The notes beneath the pieces are model-generated. The model had not been told where the DNA came from, did not search any database, and saw only the letters and a program-made list of their open reading frames with translations. Of a stretch of DNA of 64,000 nucleotides, positions 39,101-45,738 are shown piece by piece. This DNA is from Fidelibacterota bacterium (lineage in GTDB: Bacteria; Fidelibacterota; Marinisomatia; Marinisomatales; TCS55). The stretch lies in contig JAAZYX010000003.1 in NCBI GenBank assembly GCA_014239435.1, positions 62,001-126,000 of the forward strand, written 5' to 3'. The first letter of the stretch is position 1. Every line of letters starts with the position of its first letter. The position numbers were made by a program, and so were the translations under genes.

Positions 39101-39335
39101 CGCTGTCAATGCGGATGTCGGTTCCTTCTTTCGCAAACGGAATAGAAAGCAGTCCGGTAGGTTTTGTTAGTGTATCGGCAAAAAGCGGGAAGGTCCTTTT
39201 TGCGGTATAAAATGGATTTACAACAAAAGATGAAGCGGGATGCGGTAGGCGAAATTGAACGGAGTCTGCCTGCTGGCCGTAGGATTCCCGAACGGTCAAG
39301 AGGATAAAAAGACCTGCTATCAACGATTTAGTCAA
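33126..39335 (-). CDS. sprA: SprA/Sov-type T9SS outer-membrane translocon protein
   Basis: 2069 residues with a signal peptide (SYG|Q, about 20). SprA forms a 36-stranded barrel through which T9SS cargo crosses the outer membrane. Family marks include the early TAKRTFPLFADTLTKPTGLL region, AGNVSLNLPGSQALMGSAGHSGLFGIKT near residue 250, YIDDFEGAKRTTTIPIQR near 770, ILEDDEDIGLDGCVDAQEDG near 950, and the long strand-rich C-terminal part. Flavobacterial SprA is about 2400 residues, so this is a shorter version. An unusual basic insert QKKRGRGRGKAKKEEPE lies near residue 1695-1715. It starts the T9SS operon after rdgB with a gap of 68 bases. GldK/L/M/N-type motor genes are not in the window. Confidence 0.92.
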   Translation of the reverse strand: MTKSLIAGLFILLTVRESYGQQADSVQFRLPHPASSFVVNPFYTAKRTFPLFADTLTKPTGLLSIPFAKEGTDIRIDSDWEYITITQSVDGFVHKIPFTSPVEFYFTQMLTSNREKNFLQTFTASQRSVSIGTKSGRGQAMEVIGVDVGDFGRVSLHAKGNVKISGKMVFQDQQLVRSSINETQNTHLEFDQKENFNVQGKVGDRVSVLMDHDSERDFDWENNIRISYDGQEDEIIQKVEAGNVSLNLPGSQALMGSAGHSGLFGIKTISKFGPLDVTAIASVVETKREQQEYTGNNEAKTQQIKDTDYVKNKYYFIHEWFRNGADTVLTTGHQVWVPSFYPLNAGLHRIGSVIVRNFEMYKLDNTTNAESETGTAYADIDNPDESLDQTGNFLRMELGQEYSIVEDLGFIRLRQRAQDEVFGCSYILVDRTTGDTVLTVGEQISQENDLLKLKMLKPRSLTPDHPTYDLMFKNVYYMGTTNINREGFEVRIVNKRLAVPSHLDPLGSPYITLFGLDSVDANGNREADELVDISNPNIVNLADGELIFPTFHPFANDSLAGGTGNPDLQASLGTGTMYTTTDRTQIDNDSRFTIEVDYSNQSSTINLGFMIVENSEQVLKNGIPMKKGMDYSIDYFSGTLVLMDEVDPNAEIRILFDKHELVSFDKKTILGVRGQMDINEHSYLGMTALYFNQSVINEKIEVGYEPMRNFMWGMNGRAEQPLDGLSRWLDKLPIIETDRPSSISVEGEFAQILPNPNPINNPETGDPDGVAYIDDFEGAKRTTTIPIQRRFWKESSAPIDRLTGETFRQFNRARTNWYNPYGQVRTKDIWPNLSTSIRAQNETTDILIVKYTPRTAQADTDADSIWGGIITPMYSGDNDQTSTKFFEIWVNGSGVDLTVDFGQISEDKDGNGLLNTEDKPVGGIIGNGILEDDEDIGLDGCVDAQEDGWGGCLPDSISYADLLTAGDTTEINSKTVDTGGDVDPSDPNGDDWSYSEGSTSYDKINGTEGNALDAGRYPDTEDLDRSKFPDWTNDYFTITFGLDDETYFVGETKDNGVATGWKLYRVPLSHFSKIDSSKSQEWNNIQHMRLVVSNGEKDVATSIQIARIELVGNDWKEIGTAADTVNTFSKTDSDSIFAISVINTEDNASYQPPSGVEGEYDRINQVQSKEQSLVLTFTDLPAGHKGAAMKSGMALSGDRAKSYLTYDRMKMYIYGLESNWITSSESDVDFFMQFGFEGNYYEIIQPVYSGWDETEGRNSIDLDLNWLSSLKLKDAENRKLRDTDILTDTAGVKEYQFTDENGMVTGKRIKIVGAPALNRIQFFISGIQNKSDVPITGQIWMDELRLSGVKKDKGISMRLSSRFTLADIMNTSFAYNRQDADFHTLQQRLGSNNTSERMNITSSLSLHKFLPKTWGISLPLSGSFAQSVSMPKYYPGQDILVDADSPPDSILSKSQSVSMSLKLAKTTRSENRLVKYTLDKLSASINSSRSVSSDAIQEKVLNESYTGNISYALPFNRDNYISPFKWLEPVPWLGAKIAETHVYYSPTSFNTSASFSEKLTEKASRVGGRSPDVYNLGLNRNFSIDYALTDNIRNKYSWNAKSDMDDYRGYAWLAVKNLDPGTVTDVTESFTSSFSPAIFTWLKPNLNYSAGYRWNQNLDSNVDGANIGSQLRFSSSVSLTPKTLMELIYKPSGQKASTQKKRGRGRGKAKKEEPETVAEPEEKKDNVILSAIHSFTSSINPISLSYTENLNRTGQGVQGEVPLGYKFGGLPDHGLSHSDKVGTNTGTWNHKRDLSVRSGLRLAKNITTSFSFTQNVARNISGAGVEQRNMTRDILAYGESLENGFPFTSWSLRWSGVEKWPFINKIAKSASLEHALSGKETRSWQFDQDGPEATSIFKLDDFIQGYRDFERTSRISSSFSPLVGLTMSLNKGVSMSIRHNKSRSVEESYNGGKKVNNDQSVTGTASYSHRGGFTIPLVFFRDFNIQNTVNFSLNFDMSESETKQKALNAENFALTSFNTSWRAAFRITYTFNTKVTGSMVYEYRETDSMTTGKKLDRDFGFDVNIAITG

Positions 39336-39403
39336 TGACTGTTTTCTGTTTGTTTTAATTCAGATGCACCAAAAAATAAGAGCATCAAACGATAGCGGTC
39401 AGC

Positions 39404-40027
39404 TTATAGGCTTACATCCTCCCGATGTTGGGGCTGGGCAGCCAGCCGGTTCTCAATTAAGTGTCTTAATTTTTTCAAGGCAGCACCTCTATGACTTGTT
39501 TTATTTTTCTCATCGAGGGAAAGTTCCGCAAATGTTTTTCCGATTTCAGGCAGAAAAAAGACAGGATCGTAACCGAAACCGCCGACGCCTTGCGGCTGTT
39601 CAGTAATGCGGCCTTCGGCCATACCTTCCACCCAGTCTTCAAGCGTCCCATCCACGAGGGAAATTACCGATCGGAATCGGGCGGTTCTGTTACTTTTTTC
39701 TACGGTCTTCATTTCCTGTAGTATTTTAATAACATTGTCCTCAAAAGTTGCGTTTTCACCTGCCCATCGCGCGGAATGTACTCCCGGTGCACCGTCCAGT
39801 GCATCTACTTCGAGTCCGGTATCGTCCGCCAAAGCCGGCAATCCGGTAATTGCATTCACCGTGCGCGCTTTCAAAAGTGAATTTTCCAGAAGGGTTGACC
39901 CTGTTTCTTCAATCTCTCCGATGTGAGGAAAATCTTCCAGCGTCATCCACGTGACCGGCAAATCGCCTACTGCGGAGCGAATCTCTTTCACTTTATGAAG
40001 ATTGTGTGTTGCTAAAACTATGTCCAT
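39404..40027 (-). CDS. rdgB: XTP/dITP diphosphatase (RdgB/HAM1)
   Basis: 207 residues. Removes non-canonical purine nucleotides (XTP, dITP, ITP) from the pool by hydrolysis to the monophosphate and pyrophosphate in the cytosol. Motifs in order: THNLHKVKEI at the N-terminus (substrate loop), ENSLLKAR, PALADDTGLEVDALDGAPGV (catalytic acids), GGFGYDPVF and the C-terminal SHRGAALKKL. The full family length is present. It is directly upstream of sprA on the same strand. Confidence 0.95.
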   Translation of the reverse strand: MDIVLATHNLHKVKEIRSAVGDLPVTWMTLEDFPHIGEIEETGSTLLENSLLKARTVNAITGLPALADDTGLEVDALDGAPGVHSARWAGENATFEDNVIKILQEMKTVEKSNRTARFRSVISLVDGTLEDWVEGMAEGRITEQPQGVGGFGYDPVFFLPEIGKTFAELSLDEKNKTSHRGAALKKLRHLIENRLAAQPQHREDVSL

Positions 40028-40182
40028 GTCTTGGTCCTCGGATTGAGGGTAACTGCGGAAAAAATAGGAGTTTTCCTTTCCCCAAGCAAGAGAATAAGAA
40101 ATGACATGAAATTTGCTGAGTTTCGGTTTGCATTGCGAAAACTACACGGCTAATTTTCACGGCATTTTTCATCTATAATCAG

Positions 40183-40265
40183 ATTGAAAATTGGTTGCCT
40201 TGGTAGCTTCCGCCGAATGGCGGACAGGCAGTTTCCAACTTCGCTACCATTTGAGAAGTGGAAAC
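40183..40265. repeat. Partial copy of the tRNA-Phe 5' part with two hairpins
   Basis: Bases 40183-40208 repeat bases 40268-40293 (leader plus first 12 bases of tRNA-Phe) with one mismatch in 26, 85 bases apart. After the copied part the sequence departs into a small hairpin at 40209-40224 (TCCGCC, four bases, GGCGGA) and a second imperfect hairpin at 40231-40265 (GTTTCCAACTTC against GAAGTGGAAAC). It looks like a tandem duplication of the tRNA start broken by insertion of a GC-rich palindromic element. The rest of 40028-40182 shows nothing recognisable beyond being the region upstream of rdgB. Confidence 0.6.
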
Positions 40266-40281
40266 AAATTGAAAATTGGTT

Positions 40282-40354
40282 GGCTTGGTAGCTCAGTTGG
40301 TAGAGCAGTGGACTGAAAATCCATGTGTCGCTGGTTCGATTCCGGCCCGAGCCA
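40282..40354 (+). tRNA. tRNA-Phe(GAA)
   Basis: 73 bases with a full cloverleaf: acceptor GGCTTGG/CCGAGCC with discriminator A, D arm GCTC-AGTTGGTA-GAGC, anticodon stem GTGGA/TCCAT, loop CTGAAAA (anticodon GAA), T arm with GGTTCGATTCC. No encoded CCA. A hairpin terminator follows at 40433. Confidence 0.95.
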
Positions 40355-40377
40355 CTTTTCCCTTTCGCTAGTTCCCT

Positions 40378-40395
40378 GCCCGCCGACAGGTGGGC
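40378..40395. repeat. GC-rich hairpin downstream of tRNA-Phe
   Basis: GCCCGCC, loop GACA, GGTGGGC: a 7-pair stem with one G-T pair. Its flanks (CCTGCCCGCC) resemble, in inverted orientation, the hairpin at 40209-40224 and its flank GGCGGACAGGC, so both may be copies of one small palindromic element on either side of the tRNA. Confidence 0.45.
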
Positions 40396-40432
40396 GGCCC
40401 GGTGGTCCGTTTCTGGCGGGAATCACATTTTT

Positions 40433-40458
40433 GAAGCCTCATCCTTTGATGGGGCTTC
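40433..40458 (+). terminator. Hairpin terminator after tRNA-Phe
   Basis: GAAGCCTCATC, loop CTTT, GATGGGGCTTC: an 11-pair stem with one G-T pair, followed by TTATATT. It lies 36 bases before the M14 peptidase start and fits the end of the tRNA-Phe transcript; the T run is weak. Confidence 0.6.
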
Positions 40459-40493
40459 TTATATTCCGCTTCTTGAATTTCAAAGGAACTGCA

Positions 40494-43289
40494 ATGAAAC
40501 CATTCTCCGTACTCGTTTTTTTATCGCTTACCGTTTCCGTATTAGCACAGCATCTTCCCCGCGTTGATACAGAATGCCGATCAGAAATGGATGAGCGGCT
40601 TGCATTTGGATTGTGCGAAGATGGACGGTTTGATTATTTTGCGTCCGGAACGTATAAAGAAGGCATTCCAACGCCGGAAGAATTTTTTGGTTACCCAATC
40701 GGAAGTTGGCATACTACCTACGGCAGAATGGAGCGCTACATTCATGCACTGGAGGAATCTGCGCCCAACCGGGTGTTCATTGAACACTATGGAAAAAGTA
40801 TCGAACAGCAAAACATGATGATGCTCGTCATTTCATCAGAAAGCAATATCAAAAATCTCGAGCAAATTCGACTTCAAGTTCAACGGCTAGCCAATCCGGA
40901 AAAAACGAATGCTAATGCCGCTAAGCGAATAGCTGCCACTACACCTTCCATTGTCTGGCTTAATCCAGCAAACGACGGAAATGAAACGGCGGCCTTCGAA
41001 GCGTGTCTTCAGATTGCGTATCAGCTTGCCGCCGGTGAAGATGCTCGAACACAAAATCTAAGAACGAACACCATAACGCTCATCAATTTTGCGCACAATC
41101 CTGAAAGCCACGAACGGCATGTCGCCTGGTACAATGCCTTTGTAAAAGGCGATCCCGATCCCGCGGCGATGGAGCATCGAGCTCCGTGGGGCATGAGCAC
41201 CAACAACAATCATTATCAAATGGACTTAAACCGAGATGCACTCGGCCTCACGCAAACGGAAAGCAGAGCGGTGAGTGGCACGCTATTGCGGTGGCGTCCG
41301 CAAATTTTTGTAGATTTGCACGGACAGACCGTTCAGTATTTTTTCCCACCAACAGCCATTCCTATGAATCCGATTTTCCCGGAACAAATGGATACGTGGA
41401 CAGACCGGATCGGACGTGCAAATGCAGATGCCTTTGATCAGCACGGATGGAGTTATTTCGTTCGCGATATCTTCGATTTTCATTATCCCGGATATTGGGA
41501 TACGTATCCGTCTTTGCATGGTGCTACGGGCATGACATACGAAACGGACGGCGGCGGCTGGAAAGGCGTTCGGCTGAAACGCGATGATGACACTATTCTC
41601 AGCTTTTCCGATGGCATCGCACATCATTTTGTAACATCACTCGCCACCATTGAAGTAGCGGCAAATCATCGGTCCGAACGACTTATGGATTATTACAGAT
41701 TTTTCAAATCCGCATTAGACGAAAGTAAAAAAGACCCGGTAAAACAGGTGTTTCTGCTTCCCGGAAAAGATGCGCGCAAATCCGATGCGCTGGCCACACT
41801 GCTGCTTCGGCATGATATTGAAGTTAGCCGAATTACCAAAAAATACAGCCTCCGCGGATTCGATATGGCAACCGGAAAATCCCAACGGTTTGATGTTGAA
41901 AAAGGCAGCTATGTTGTGAATTATACGGGTAAAAATTATCGGCTGATCAAAACATTTCTCGATAGGGATATCCCCGTCCAGGATGTATTCGTTTCGCAAG
42001 AACTGAAAAAAATGCTGACGAATACTCTAAAATCACCGCAGGAAAAAATGCGCCATGCGTTTTATGATGTTACCGCGTGGAACCTTCCGCTTGCAATGGG
42101 TGTGAAGGCGTTTTGGACAAAATCCAAAGCCGTGGTTTCCGCAGAAACACTTTCCATAAAACCCGATATCATTACAGCACCGAGTGGATGGAAAAACGAA
42201 TCAATGCTGCAAAATGGCGGCACAAACGGCACAGCTAGAAGCGCATATATCTGGAATCCGTATTCGGAGGGATCCGGACGGCTGGTTTCCAAATTGATTG
42301 GCGAAGGATTTAAAATAGCCGTAACGGCTCGACCTATGATGTCTGGGAAAACATCCTTTCCTTCTGGTTCCTTTATCGCACGTGTAGGCAGAAATCCTGA
42401 AAATCTTCACACCAGAATTGACGCGCTCGGAAAAAACGCCGGCGTGTTAGTGTATTCAGCGAAAACTGCATTCCCGGACGCCGGACCTTCGGGAAGCGGA
42501 TCTCCAAGTGCCCGGACGATCCAAGTGCCTAAAGTTGCAGTATTTGGCGGCGACGGCGTCGATGACCGATCTTACGGTTCCATTTGGTTTCACCTTGAGC
42601 AGCGCATTGAATTTCCCTTCACCTCGCTGAATGTTTCGAATGTAGGAGAAATAGACATTTCGGATTACGATGTTATCATCTTTCCATCCGGAAGATATTC
42701 CGGTGTTTCGGAAGATGAGGTTAGCAAAATCGGGGATTGGGTTAGAGATGGCGGAAATCTAATTGCCATAGGAAAAGCGGCGCATTATCTCAGGAATTCT
42801 GATATTGTTAAAGATGATGAGGAAACCGAAAGTGTTGATCCCGATACGGCCGATGCAATTCGTAAATCCATTGCGGAATCTATAGATACGGAAATAGAGG
42901 CTACATTTGAAAGCCCTTCGGCAGACGCAGACCAGGCGCTTCCCGTTCCCGGCTCTTTCCTCATGGCGGATTTCGACCGCTCCCATTGGCTCACATATGG
43001 TATTAAATCCCAAAAAATGCCGGTGCTTACCCGAAACCTTCCACTGGAATTATCCGAAGAGGGAGCAAGTCCCGTGCGCTTTTCAAAGCAAGACGATTTA
43101 GTAGTCAGCGGATTTTCGTGGCCGGAAAACACCAATCGGCATTATCCGGGAAAAGCGCTTGCTACGGTGGATAAAATAGGTAAAGGAAAGATTGTCCTCA
43201 TTTCAGAAAATCCGGTATACCGAGCCACCTACACCGCAACATCCCAACTGTTGTTCAACGCAATTTTTCTCTCTTCTACTCTTCGCTAA
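40494..43289 (+). CDS. Exported M14-type zinc carboxypeptidase-like protein
   Basis: 931 residues from the ATG at 40494, preceded by AAGGA; the longer open frame would begin inside the tRNA and is rejected. Signal peptide ends VLA|Q. The M14 fold covers about residues 45-400: WLNPANDGNETAAFEA stands where the HxxE zinc motif should be, followed by NHYQMDLNRDALGL (substrate-binding Asn-Arg), VDLHGQTVQYFFPP (zinc His) and MTYETDGGGW (catalytic Glu). The first zinc His appears to be Asp here. The C-terminal third has a glutamine-amidotransferase-like domain (VAVFGGDGVDDRSYGS, then DVIIFPSGRYSG). It should act on peptides in the periplasm or outside the cell, if active. It stands alone on the + strand with its stop overlapping the convergent HAD gene by 14 bases. 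Confidence 0.8.
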   Translation: MKPFSVLVFLSLTVSVLAQHLPRVDTECRSEMDERLAFGLCEDGRFDYFASGTYKEGIPTPEEFFGYPIGSWHTTYGRMERYIHALEESAPNRVFIEHYGKSIEQQNMMMLVISSESNIKNLEQIRLQVQRLANPEKTNANAAKRIAATTPSIVWLNPANDGNETAAFEACLQIAYQLAAGEDARTQNLRTNTITLINFAHNPESHERHVAWYNAFVKGDPDPAAMEHRAPWGMSTNNNHYQMDLNRDALGLTQTESRAVSGTLLRWRPQIFVDLHGQTVQYFFPPTAIPMNPIFPEQMDTWTDRIGRANADAFDQHGWSYFVRDIFDFHYPGYWDTYPSLHGATGMTYETDGGGWKGVRLKRDDDTILSFSDGIAHHFVTSLATIEVAANHRSERLMDYYRFFKSALDESKKDPVKQVFLLPGKDARKSDALATLLLRHDIEVSRITKKYSLRGFDMATGKSQRFDVEKGSYVVNYTGKNYRLIKTFLDRDIPVQDVFVSQELKKMLTNTLKSPQEKMRHAFYDVTAWNLPLAMGVKAFWTKSKAVVSAETLSIKPDIITAPSGWKNESMLQNGGTNGTARSAYIWNPYSEGSGRLVSKLIGEGFKIAVTARPMMSGKTSFPSGSFIARVGRNPENLHTRIDALGKNAGVLVYSAKTAFPDAGPSGSGSPSARTIQVPKVAVFGGDGVDDRSYGSIWFHLEQRIEFPFTSLNVSNVGEIDISDYDVIIFPSGRYSGVSEDEVSKIGDWVRDGGNLIAIGKAAHYLRNSDIVKDDEETESVDPDTADAIRKSIAESIDTEIEATFESPSADADQALPVPGSFLMADFDRSHWLTYGIKSQKMPVLTRNLPLELSEEGASPVRFSKQDDLVVSGFSWPENTNRHYPGKALATVDKIGKGKIVLISENPVYRATYTATSQLLFNAIFLSSTLR

Positions 43290-43920
43290 TACACTGCATT
43301 AACGATTCAAAATCCGGGAAACAGCCTGCAGGTGTTTCCTTTAACCGCTGTGTACTGGTATGTCCGCAGGTGAGCAAGGCGCAATCAATACCTAGCGTGC
43401 AGGCGACTTCGTAATCATGGATGGTATCACCAACAAATAAAATTGAATTCCGTTCCTCCTTAAGCTCTGAAATCAATTGCAATCCTGCTTCCGTCTTTCC
43501 GTGCGCATAATGATTGTCCTGCCCTACAACATGATCAAACAATTCTGATAATCCGTATTCAATCATCAGCGTATCCAAAATATCCTGTTTGCTTGCGGAT
43601 AAAATAGAATGGCGGACTCCGCTGTTTTTCAAATGCTGAATGGACTCTTTTGCTCCCACATGCAGCTTGGGTTCATGAGCACGTTGATTGTATTCATCAA
43701 TGAATTCCGTCCCGGAAATCGAAAACGGCTCTTTCTCAAAATCGAACCCGAGCCTGATGTAATACTCCTTGACCGGGAAGCTGAAAACATCGCGGTATGT
43801 ATCCTCTGTGATACGTTTCATCTTTCGCCTTTTCAAAAGGCGATTCATGGATTCCACTGTCAGCCATCGATCATCGAGCAGCGTTCCGTTCCAATCCCAA
43901 ATAATGTGTTTGACCTTCAT
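43276..43920 (-). CDS. HAD-superfamily phosphatase (phosphoglycolate phosphatase-like)
   Basis: 214 residues from the ATG at 43918-43920; upstream extension has no homologous sequence. HAD motifs: I, IIWDWNGTLLDD (nucleophile Asp and acid Asp); II, SILSASKQ; III, GKTEAGLQL with the Lys; IV, LFVGDTIHDYEVA. A C1-type helical cap lies at about residues 20-95. Close to the phosphoglycolate phosphatase / pyrophosphatase group; the substrate cannot be set from sequence. Divergent from the Nudix gene with a 71-base gap that may hold both promoters. Confidence 0.85.
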   Translation of the reverse strand: MKVKHIIWDWNGTLLDDRWLTVESMNRLLKRRKMKRITEDTYRDVFSFPVKEYYIRLGFDFEKEPFSISGTEFIDEYNQRAHEPKLHVGAKESIQHLKNSGVRHSILSASKQDILDTLMIEYGLSELFDHVVGQDNHYAHGKTEAGLQLISELKEERNSILFVGDTIHDYEVACTLGIDCALLTCGHTSTQRLKETPAGCFPDFESLMQCISEE

Positions 43921-43991
43921 GGCGCTATCCCAAACATGGAGCAGAAATGAAATAAAAACGATAACTTTTATACTTATCTTTTCATCTTTCC

Positions 43992-44636
43992 ATGGATACC
44001 GCATCAATCATCGTACCCTTAAAACAGCGGTTAGCGCTCGAACTCCCCGGAGAAAATGCGCAGCGCCGGTTTCTGGCAAAACCTCGTACACCCATCAATT
44101 TTCCAAATACTAAAGCGGATTCTATCCCATCGGCAGTTTTAATTCTTCTGTTTCCCAAAGATAACGATGTCCATTTTTTTCTAACGGAACGCACACATAC
44201 GGTTGAATTCCACAAGGGGCAGATTTCGCTTCCCGGCGGAGCTCAGGAAGAAAATGAATCTCTAGAAATAACCGCTGTCAGGGAAACGCATGAAGAAATT
44301 GGGGTTGAGCCAACTGATGTTGAAATTATCGGCAGATTAACACCGCTGTTCACTCCGGTAACCGGATTTATGATACATCCTTTTATTGGATTTACAAAAC
44401 ACAGGCCGGAAACAACAATTCAGAAAATGGAAGTAGCATCTTTGCATACTGTTTCATTAAAAGAATTCCTGAATGATTCCTGCGAAAAACAGGAAGAGCG
44501 GACCATCAGGGATATTGCCGTGGTTGTTCCATTTTTCCAATTCACAGGTGTTCAGGTTTGGGGTTCAACGTCCATGATTTTATCGGAATTCAAATCCATA
44601 TTACAAGAGGCGCTTCATGCAAAAAATCGGAATTGA
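43992..44636 (+). CDS. Nudix hydrolase, CoA pyrophosphatase type
   Basis: 214 residues. The Nudix box GGAQEENESLEITAVRETHEEIGV contains the G-x5-E-x7-RE-x2-EE-x-G pattern. The segment just before it (VEFHKGQISLPGG) and LTPLFTPVTGF after it match the NudL/CoAse subgroup, which splits coenzyme A into 3',5'-ADP and phosphopantetheine. The N-terminal region is long enough for the family. It overlaps the ROK kinase gene by 20 bases. Confidence 0.85.
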   Translation: MDTASIIVPLKQRLALELPGENAQRRFLAKPRTPINFPNTKADSIPSAVLILLFPKDNDVHFFLTERTHTVEFHKGQISLPGGAQEENESLEITAVRETHEEIGVEPTDVEIIGRLTPLFTPVTGFMIHPFIGFTKHRPETTIQKMEVASLHTVSLKEFLNDSCEKQEERTIRDIAVVVPFFQFTGVQVWGSTSMILSEFKSILQEALHAKNRN

Positions 44637-45480
44637 CCTTGGTGGAACAAAAATTGAAGGCGTCTTACTAGACGCTAATGGGAATGAAGTAAATCGGAAT
44701 CGTGTCCCCACCCAACAGGAAGATGGATATAGGGCAATTGTAAACCGTATATCCGATTTGATAGTTGAATTGAAAGGCAGCAGCGAAGCTTCAGTTGGGA
44801 TCTGCACACCTGGCGCCATTGATCCCAAAACCAGCAGAATGAAAAACAGTAACACCGTTTGCCTGATTGATCAGCCGCTGAAAGAAGACATTGAAGATAA
44901 AATCGGTCAGAATATTTCTATGGAAAATGATGCCAACTGCTTTGCTTTGGCAGAAGCAAAAATCGGCGCAGGAAAAGGACATTCTGTTGTGTTTGGCGTA
45001 ATCCTTGGAACGGGCATCGGCGGAGGCATTGTGATAAATGGGAATATTCACCATGGGCGGACACACATCGCCGGTGAATGGGGACACCATACACTTTTCC
45101 CAAACGGTAAAAAATGTTACTGCGGCCAGACGGGATGTGCCGAAGCTTATATCAGCGGCCCGGCGCTTGAATCGCGGTATACCGAATTAACCGGAGAAGA
45201 AAAAATCGTAACGGATATTGCGAAAGATCCGCCACAAAAATGGAAAGAAGAATTTATGGACCATTTTGGAATCGCATTATCTAATGTAATTAACATCCTC
45301 GATCCGGATTTAATTGTTCTGGGCGGAGGCGTTTCTAACTGCGGCTTTCTGTATTCTGATGGAGTGGAATCCGTACACAAATATGTTTTCAGTCCGATTG
45401 CAGATACGCCTATCGTACAACACACGCTCGGCGATTCGGCCGGCGTGTACGGTGCAGCTTGGCTGGGAGAATCAATATGA
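44617..45480 (+). CDS. ROK-family sugar kinase
   Basis: 287 residues. ATP loop IGIDLGGTKIEGVLLD, sugar-binding NDANCFALAEA, second phosphate loop GTGIGGGIVING, ROK signature with GEWGHHTLFPNG and the zinc-binding CYCGQTGCAE, and C-terminal LGGGVSN adenosine motif. ROK kinases phosphorylate glucose, N-acetylglucosamine, N-acetylmannosamine or fructose; EWGHH suits a glucokinase or amino-sugar kinase but sequence does not decide. Overlaps the Nudix gene by 20 bases and the next small gene by 4 (ATGA). Confidence 0.9.
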   Translation: MQKIGIDLGGTKIEGVLLDANGNEVNRNRVPTQQEDGYRAIVNRISDLIVELKGSSEASVGICTPGAIDPKTSRMKNSNTVCLIDQPLKEDIEDKIGQNISMENDANCFALAEAKIGAGKGHSVVFGVILGTGIGGGIVINGNIHHGRTHIAGEWGHHTLFPNGKKCYCGQTGCAEAYISGPALESRYTELTGEEKIVTDIAKDPPQKWKEEFMDHFGIALSNVINILDPDLIVLGGGVSNCGFLYSDGVESVHKYVFSPIADTPIVQHTLGDSAGVYGAAWLGESI

Positions 45481-45731
45481 ATTTAGGCCAATGGCTGAAC
45501 TCTCTTACATGGCTGGATCATATCATAATTTTCCTCTTTTTTGGATTGTCATGTTTTTTTTCCTGGTTAACGCTGACATCCATGCAGTCGTGGTACAGTC
45601 ACAATCAAGGAAGCGATAAATATTCAAAGGAATTTAGAATCACGCCTTTCGCATTTTTGGGAATCGCTATTTTTTATACGGCAATTATTTACAGGCTCAT
45701 CGGCCCATTCATAACTGGACTGGTGCGGTAA
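45477..45731 (+). CDS. Small membrane protein of unknown function
   Basis: 84 residues from the ATG that overlaps the ROK kinase stop (ATGA); a start six codons earlier has no support. Two hydrophobic helices at about 13-33 (HIIIFLFFGLSCFFSW) and 55-80 (FAFLGIAIFYTAIIYRLIGP). No family recognised. Translational coupling suggests it belongs to the Nudix-ROK operon. Confidence 0.6.
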   Translation: MNLGQWLNSLTWLDHIIIFLFFGLSCFFSWLTLTSMQSWYSHNQGSDKYSKEFRITPFAFLGIAIFYTAIIYRLIGPFITGLVR

Positions 45732-45738
45732 CCGAAAC

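Noticed and set aside
40183-40210. Second tRNA gene
   Set aside because: Only the first 12 bases of the tRNA are duplicated and no cloverleaf can be formed.
40323-40493. Extension of the M14 peptidase frame into tRNA-Phe
   Set aside because: The extension begins inside the tRNA and passes the terminator hairpin; the ATG at 40494 has a ribosome site and signal peptide.
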